Origin: Planctomycetota bacterium
GTDB lineage: Bacteria; Planctomycetota; PLA2; JAEUHO01
Length of the DNA stretch: 64,000 nucleotides
Assembly (NCBI GenBank): GCA_028281445.1
Contig: JANQJW010000090.1
Location: forward strand, 121,971 to 185,970
Direction of reading: 5' to 3'
In this document: positions 59,496 through 64,000 of the stretch, piece after piece
How positions within the stretch are numbered: position 1 is the stretch's first letter
How the letters are laid out: every line of letters begins with the position of its first letter
Program-made: the position numbers and the translations under genes
The notes under the pieces: generated by a model
What the model was told of the DNA's origin: nothing
The model's input: the letters and a program-made list of their open reading frames with translations, nothing else
Database searches by the model: none

Positions 59496-61999
59496 GACGC
59501 CTTCACCTCCTCCCCCTTTCCTTTCTCTGGCTTCTTCTTCTTGGGCGGACGCGGCGCGGTACCGTCGCCGCCCTCGGCCTCGGTCTTCACGCGCATCGTG
59601 TCGGTGATCTTCAGATCCGGGAACGAGCGCGGCCCGCAGCGCTTGTCCTTCGCGCCCAGGGCCTTGAGCACCTTGTCCGGCGTGATCGGGACCTCGTCGA
59701 CCCGCACCCCCACCGCGTCGAAGATCGCGTTGGCAACCGCCGGCATGATCGGGAGCAACGGTCCCTGCCCCACCTCTTTGGCACCGAAGGGCCCGTTCGG
59801 ATCCGGGTCTTCGATGATGTAGGTCTCGACCGGCGGCATCTCCTTGGTCGTCGGGCTCTTGTACTCCAGCAGCGACGGGATCTTGTGCACCCCGAAGCGG
59901 TTGCCGCGGTACGCCATCTCCTCCATCACGGCTTCGCCGAGCCCCATGTAGACGCTGCCCTCGACCTGGCCGATGACGAGCATCTCGTTGATGCACTGGC
60001 CGACGTCGTGCGCGACCCAGATCTTCTCGATGTCGACGAGGCCCGTCTCGGGGTCGACGTCCACCTGGATGACTGCCGAGCTGTAGGAGTAGGCGGGCGA
60101 CGGTCCCACGCCCGCGCCGCGGTACTTGCCGGGTGAGGGCGGCGGCGTGTACCAGCCGGCGACGGCGATCGTGCCGTAGGCGGCTTCGGCGAGCTTGACC
60201 GCGTCGGCGAACTCCATGCCGCGCTCGGGATCCTGCACGTCGAACACGCGGTTCTCTGCGAACCGCAGCCGCACCGAAGGCACCTCGAGCTTCTTTGCGG
60301 CCGCCTTGGCGAGCAGCTCGCGCGCGCGCTCGGCGGCCTGGAAGGCCGCGTGGCCGACCATCAGCGTCACGCGGCTCGAGTAGCTGCCGAGATCAACGGG
60401 CGTCGTGTGCGTGTCGGCGACCGTCAGACGGATGTCCGTCAGCTCGACGCCGAGCACCTCGGCGACGCACATCGCCAGTACCGTGTCGCTGCCTTGGCCG
60501 ATCTCCGTTTCGCCGCAGAAGACGGCGACACCGCCGCCGCGGTCGAGCTGAACGGTGACACCGGAGTGCGGCATGGCGTTCCAGTAGATGGGCAGGCCCG
60601 CGCCGCAGATGTAGGACGAGCACGCGATGCCCACGCCCTTGCCGTAGGGCAGCTTGCCGTGCTTGTTCTTCCAGTCGCTGCCCTCGACGACCTTCTCGAT
60701 GCAGGGTCCGAGCCCCATGGAGCCGATGCGCAGCCAGTTGGCGGTGACCGAGTTCGACGGCTGGAGCGTGTCCAGCCGCATCTGCGCCGGGTCGAGGCCT
60801 AGGGCGTGAGCTGCCTTGTCCAGCTGCACCTCGACGCCGAAGCGAGGCTGGGGCGTGCCATGGCCGCGCTTGGGGCCGCAGGGCGGCTTGTTCGTGAACG
60901 TGCGCACGCCGTCGAAGCGGTACGTTGGAATGTCGTACGTGACGGTCTGCAGCGCGCCCGTGTAGTACGTGCTCGCCACGCCGTACGACCCATAGGCCCC
61001 GCCGTCGAGCAGGCTCTGGAAGTGCATGCCGGTCATCCGGCCGTCCTTGCGAAAACCCGTCTTGATGTTCATGAGCACGGGGTGGCGCCCGCGGTGGCAG
61101 TAGAAGACCTCCTCGCGCGTGAGGGTGATCTTCACCGGCCGGTTCGTCATCAGCGCGAACTTGGCGACGACGATCTCGTGGTTGAACGGGTCGCTCTTGC
61201 CGCCGAAGCCGCCGCCGTTGGGGCACGCGATCACGCGGACCCGCGAGGGCGGCATGCCGAGCACCTTCGAGACGGCACGGTGCACGTAGTGCGGCGTCTG
61301 GGTCGACGACCACAGCGTCACGCGCCCGTCGGGCTCGCGCATGGCGACAGCAGCGTGCTGCTCCATCGGGAGATGCGTGTTGCCCTCGAAGAACATCGTG
61401 TCCTCGAGTACGAGATCGGCTTCCTCCAAGGCGCCGTCCACGTCGCCGAACTGCATGGAGATGCGCTTGTGGACGTTGCCGTCGTCGCCGTAGCCGTGCA
61501 GCGGCTCGACCTCGTTGTTGATCGCCTTGGCCGGCTCGAACACGGGATCGAGCGGCTCGTACTCGACGACGATCTTGTTCATCGCCTCGAAGGCCGTGTC
61601 CTCGTCGACCGCGGCCACGGCGGCCACGGGATCGCCGACGAACCGGACCCTATCGATGCACAGCGCGTGCTCGTCCTGCGAGACCGGCAGGATGCCGAAC
61701 GTCTCGGGCATCGAGTCGCCGGTGAGCACGGCCACGACGCCCGGCATGGCCTCGGCCGCGCTCGTATCGATGGAGACGATGCGCGCGTGCGCGACGTGGC
61801 TGCGGTGGAGCTTGCAGTACAGCATCCGCGGCAGCTCGATGTCATCGGCGAAGACCGTCGCGCCGGTGCACTTGGCCATGCCGTCGACCTTGACCGGGGA
61901 CTTCCCGATCTGGTTGTAGCCCTCCTTCAGCTGATCGCGCAGCCCCTGGGCCTCGGGGGAGAGGCCAGTCTCCTGAGAACTCGAGCCGTTGCTACTCAC
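59492..61999 (-). CDS. Molybdopterin-binding subunit (4-hydroxybenzoyl-CoA reductase/xanthine dehydrogenase family)
   Basis: Encodes 835 residues. NGGGFGGKSDP, PPCGPKRGHGTPQPRF (variant of the family's MRG motif, closer to HCR) and FGAKEVGQGPLLPIMPA with the catalytic Glu near 738. The last ~35 residues are Pro/Lys-rich and unlike the family. Substrate could be an aromatic CoA thioester, but no CoA ligase or benzoyl-CoA genes are in the window. The N-terminus overlaps the 2Fe-2S gene by eight bases. Mo cofactor export is not implied: no Tat signal. Confidence 0.88.
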   Translation of the reverse strand: MSSNGSSSQETGLSPEAQGLRDQLKEGYNQIGKSPVKVDGMAKCTGATVFADDIELPRMLYCKLHRSHVAHARIVSIDTSAAEAMPGVVAVLTGDSMPETFGILPVSQDEHALCIDRVRFVGDPVAAVAAVDEDTAFEAMNKIVVEYEPLDPVFEPAKAINNEVEPLHGYGDDGNVHKRISMQFGDVDGALEEADLVLEDTMFFEGNTHLPMEQHAAVAMREPDGRVTLWSSTQTPHYVHRAVSKVLGMPPSRVRVIACPNGGGFGGKSDPFNHEIVVAKFALMTNRPVKITLTREEVFYCHRGRHPVLMNIKTGFRKDGRMTGMHFQSLLDGGAYGSYGVASTYYTGALQTVTYDIPTYRFDGVRTFTNKPPCGPKRGHGTPQPRFGVEVQLDKAAHALGLDPAQMRLDTLQPSNSVTANWLRIGSMGLGPCIEKVVEGSDWKNKHGKLPYGKGVGIACSSYICGAGLPIYWNAMPHSGVTVQLDRGGGVAVFCGETEIGQGSDTVLAMCVAEVLGVELTDIRLTVADTHTTPVDLGSYSSRVTLMVGHAAFQAAERARELLAKAAAKKLEVPSVRLRFAENRVFDVQDPERGMEFADAVKLAEAAYGTIAVAGWYTPPPSPGKYRGAGVGPSPAYSYSSAVIQVDVDPETGLVDIEKIWVAHDVGQCINEMLVIGQVEGSVYMGLGEAVMEEMAYRGNRFGVHKIPSLLEYKSPTTKEMPPVETYIIEDPDPNGPFGAKEVGQGPLLPIMPAVANAIFDAVGVRVDEVPITPDKVLKALGAKDKRCGPRSFPDLKITDTMRVKTEAEGGDGTAPRPPKKKKPEKGKGEEVKAS

Positions 62000-62510
62000 C
62001 GGCGGCCTCCCCTCGCTTCTCCGCCGCCACCTGCTCGATCGCCTCGAAGATCTTGAGATAGCCCGTGCAGCGGCAGAGGTTGCCCGACAGCTCCTCGGCG
62101 AGCTTCTCGCGGCTCGGAGCCGGATCCTCCTCGAGCACGGCCTGCGCCGTCAGCAGGAAGCCCGGCGTGCAGTACCCGCACTGCGCGGCACCGAACTCGG
62201 CGAACTTGGTCTGCAGCGGATGGGCGCCGGACTCCCCGGCCATGCCCTCGATCGTGTCGATGCGGCGGCCGTCGCACTCGAGGCCCAGCATGAGGCACGA
62301 GAGGATCGGCTCGCCATCGACGAGCACGGTGCACGTGCCGCACTCCCCCAGCTCGCAGCCGTGCTTGGTCCCGGTCAGGCCCAGGTCCTCGCGCAGCACC
62401 TCCAACAACGTCTTGTGCGGAGCGAAGGCGACCTCGTGCTCTTCCCCGTTGACGTAGAAGACGCGATGGACCGTGCGCGTCGGCGGATGCGCAGGCTTCG
62501 TCGTACTCAT
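61992..62510 (-). CDS. [2Fe-2S] iron-sulfur subunit of molybdenum hydroxylase
   Basis: Encodes 172 residues. The plant-type cluster motif CELGECGTC precedes a single Cys, and a second motif AQCGYCTPG ... CRCTGY lies in the C-terminal half, together binding two [2Fe-2S] clusters as in all XDH-family small subunits. It carries electrons between the Mo and FAD subunits. The ATG overlaps the TetR stop (ATGA). Confidence 0.92.
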   Translation of the reverse strand: MSTTKPAHPPTRTVHRVFYVNGEEHEVAFAPHKTLLEVLREDLGLTGTKHGCELGECGTCTVLVDGEPILSCLMLGLECDGRRIDTIEGMAGESGAHPLQTKFAEFGAAQCGYCTPGFLLTAQAVLEEDPAPSREKLAEELSGNLCRCTGYLKIFEAIEQVAAEKRGEAAGE

Positions 62511-63106
62511 GCTGACTCCTTCAATCCCGACACGAACACGTCGGCGAAACCGCGCACCAGGTCCGGCGGGGACCAGCGCCCCTCCGGGCTCCACCACACG
62601 ACGCTCCAGTTGAGCGCGCCCAGCAGCGCCATGGTCGCGAGCTTCACGTCCGTCTTGCGGAACGTGCCGTCCTTGATCCCGCGACGGATGACGCGCCGGA
62701 TCAGTCGCTCGTAGGTGTCGCGCTTCTTCACGATCTCGGCAAGCCGGTCAGGCGGAAGCGCGTGGAACTCGACGTGCGCGGCACTCCCGCCGAGCTCGTC
62801 GAGCGTGAGGTCGATGTGTGCGGCGATCAACGCGCGCAGCTGTTCATCCGCCGGATGGTCGCTCTTGAGGATCGTGCGCGCGCCCTGGATCAGGCGCGTG
62901 AGCGAGATGTCCTGGCAGGCGTAGAGCAGCTCTTCCTTGCTCTCGAAGTAGTAGTAGAGCGCGCCGGGCGCGAGGCCCAGGCCCGTAGCGATCTCCCGCA
63001 TGCCCGCGCCGTGGAAGCCCTTCTCACGGAACACCGCCGCCGCGCGCCGCAGGATCTCCGCGCGGCGATCCTGGGCTTTCGGGGTCTCGGCGTCGATTTG
63101 AACCAT
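62507..63106 (-). CDS. TetR family transcriptional regulator
   Basis: Encodes 199 residues. N-terminal helix-turn-helix: RAAAVFREKGFHGAGMREIA and GLAPGALYYYFESKEEL. The ligand domain is diverged. It is first in the molybdenum-hydroxylase operon and coupled by a 4-base overlap, so it most likely represses this operon and responds to its substrate or an acyl-CoA, as FadR/PaaR-type TetR proteins do. Upstream of the start (63107-63170) a short palindrome-like TTTGAACGATGGTTCAAA-type stretch (about 63095-63117) could be its operator. Confidence 0.88.
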   Translation of the reverse strand: MVQIDAETPKAQDRRAEILRRAAAVFREKGFHGAGMREIATGLGLAPGALYYYFESKEELLYACQDISLTRLIQGARTILKSDHPADEQLRALIAAHIDLTLDELGGSAAHVEFHALPPDRLAEIVKKRDTYERLIRRVIRRGIKDGTFRKTDVKLATMALLGALNWSVVWWSPEGRWSPPDLVRGFADVFVSGLKESA

Positions 63107-63117
63107 CGTTCAAATCG
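63095..63117. promoter_or_regulatory. Inverted repeat at the TetR start codon, possible operator
   Basis: GATTTGAAC and GTTCAAATC (plus strand, 63095-63103 and 63109-63117) form a perfect nine-base inverted repeat with five bases (CATCG) between. It covers the TetR start codon and the end of the leader, a usual place for a self-regulating repressor site. Confidence 0.6.
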
Positions 63118-63170
63118 TAGGCGGAGCCGGCCCGCGCGCGGGCGCGGATTCGCAGGGTGGCGGCAGAGGG

Positions 63171-64000
63171 CTAGCGGCTGGGGCCGAAGCGGACCACGTC
63201 GGGGTCCGCAGCATCCGCGGCCGGGCGGGGCTGCGGGCCCGGCGCCTGGCAGCGCAGCCACTCGGCGAGGCCGACGTTGCTCAGCGCCAGGAAGCGCGGC
63301 TCGAAGCGCTCGGGACAGCTCGCCGGGACCGGCATGGGCAGCGGGCACGGCGGCCGCTCGCCGCAGCGGCGGTTCCAGCTGAAGCGCGCGCCTTCGCGTA
63401 CCTCGGCAGCGACGAAGTTCGCGATGCCGACGTTGAGGCGGCCGTTGATGGTGACGTCGATGCGCTTGACCATCGTGCCGAACGAGTTGCCCGGGAACGC
63501 CGAAGCGTCCGCGACCAGCTTCACGCGCACCGTGGCGATGCCCGTGGCGTCCACCTGCACGCTCTCGACGGTCAGCACGTCCTGGAGCCCGGTCTGCAGA
63601 CCGGGGAAGGCGCCCGTCCACATGACGTCGACGCGGTCGATCAGCGGGGCGTTGTAGGCGAAGCCGTCGAGGAACTTGGCCTCGAGGGTGAGCGGACCGG
63701 CGGCCGTGCCGACGAACACCTCCGTCTCGACCGTGGCTTCGTGCAACTCGCCGTCGCAAGTCGACTGGTCGTTGCAGTCGGTCACGGGACGTCCCGTACC
63801 GATCAACGCAACAGGCGTCATCGGCGTATCGGGATCGTTGGTGACAACCTGCATCACGCTGTTGTCCGGCCCTGCGTTCATCGGCTGGTAGCGCACTGTG
63901 ACGCTTTGCATCTGACCCGGCTGCACGGCGAAGGGCACGGCCGTCGACGAGCCGAACTCGTTGCTGACGAACGTGAGCGCCGTCACGGTGAGCGGGGCGG
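63171..64000 (-). CDS. Surface/secreted protein, truncated (HYDIN/ASH-like domain)
   Basis: At least 271 residues; the start lies beyond the window end. Beta-rich: TVRYQPMNAGPDNSVMQVVT and TPMTPVALIGTGRP match the choice-of-anchor D / ASH-type Ig domain of large secreted proteins. A later segment (ATVETEVFVGTAAGPLTLEAK) is a second beta domain, and the C-terminal ~70 residues are Cys/Pro/Arg-rich (RRCGERPPCPLP). No catalytic motif. Presumably exported; the signal peptide is outside the window. Confidence 0.65.
   Translation of the reverse strand, partial: APLTVTALTFVSNEFGSSTAVPFAVQPGQMQSVTVRYQPMNAGPDNSVMQVVTNDPDTPMTPVALIGTGRPVTDCNDQSTCDGELHEATVETEVFVGTAAGPLTLEAKFLDGFAYNAPLIDRVDVMWTGAFPGLQTGLQDVLTVESVQVDATGIATVRVKLVADASAFPGNSFGTMVKRIDVTINGRLNVGIANFVAAEVREGARFSWNRRCGERPPCPLPMPVPASCPERFEPRFLALSNVGLAEWLRCQAPGPQPRPAADAADPDVVRFGPSR

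Overview
This is a gene-dense, high-GC window (impression about 68% G+C) from a free-living Gram-negative-type bacterium. It has Sec and lipoprotein signal peptides, outer-membrane and lipid A-related proteins, pseudopilins, and a sigma factor/serine-threonine kinase gene pair. Many secreted proteins carry HEAT, NHL or beta-helix repeats. That mix is most reminiscent of Planctomycetota, but this is inference from gene style and no rRNA or marker gene is present to settle it. No tRNA, rRNA, CRISPR array, transposase or integrase was found.

Layout. 1-13.6 kb: a membrane-bound spermidine-synthase-like protein, an exported nickel superoxide dismutase, a GCS2-like ligase fused to CBS domains, a secreted esterase, an EamA transporter, an rsmG/glycosyltransferase-deacetylase/MazG-like operon and a bacterial deoxyhypusine-synthase homologue. 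13.6-21.5 kb: a decayed gene, then pseudopilin-type genes with calcium-loop (DxNGNGxxD) repeats; the PilX-like gene has an in-frame TAG followed by an intact Asp-Pro/poly-Lys tail. 21.7-23.0 kb: a secreted thioredoxin-fold protein whose redox motif is interrupted by an in-frame TGA, followed by a SECIS-like hairpin: a probable selenoprotein with a Sec-Pro-Pro-Cys motif. 23-34 kb: CAP-domain lipoprotein, PIG-L deacetylase, a receiver/histidine kinase/receiver operon, a nucleotide-sugar epimerase, a glycosyltransferase/LAB_N pair, a SpoIIE-type phosphatase, plsY. 34-48 kb: transglutaminase-like protein, sigma factor/kinase pair, HtrA protease, NHL lipoprotein, beta-lactamase-fold hydrolase, YqeY, two paralogous secreted proteins, a DUF2314-like lipoprotein, an AsmA-like protein, purE. 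48-58.5 kb: a second spermidine-synthase-like membrane protein, an outer-membrane barrel, a beta-helix lipoprotein, an operon of three phage-tail-collar paralogues with a small partner, a Tat NHL lipoprotein, a ferritin-like protein. 58.5-64 kb: a translationally coupled TetR plus three-subunit molybdenum hydroxylase operon of the 4-hydroxybenzoyl-CoA reductase type, then a truncated surface protein.

Themes. Several genes handle redox chemistry in the envelope (NiSOD, Sec-thioredoxin) or in the cytoplasm (molybdenum hydroxylase). Signalling is carried by the sigma/kinase pair, the kinase/receiver operon and the phosphatase. Small hairpin repeats with variable stems but a constant five-base loop mark several intergenic spaces. 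The strongest candidate for something new is the putative selenoprotein at 21750-22994, followed by the amber-interrupted pseudopilin next to it.
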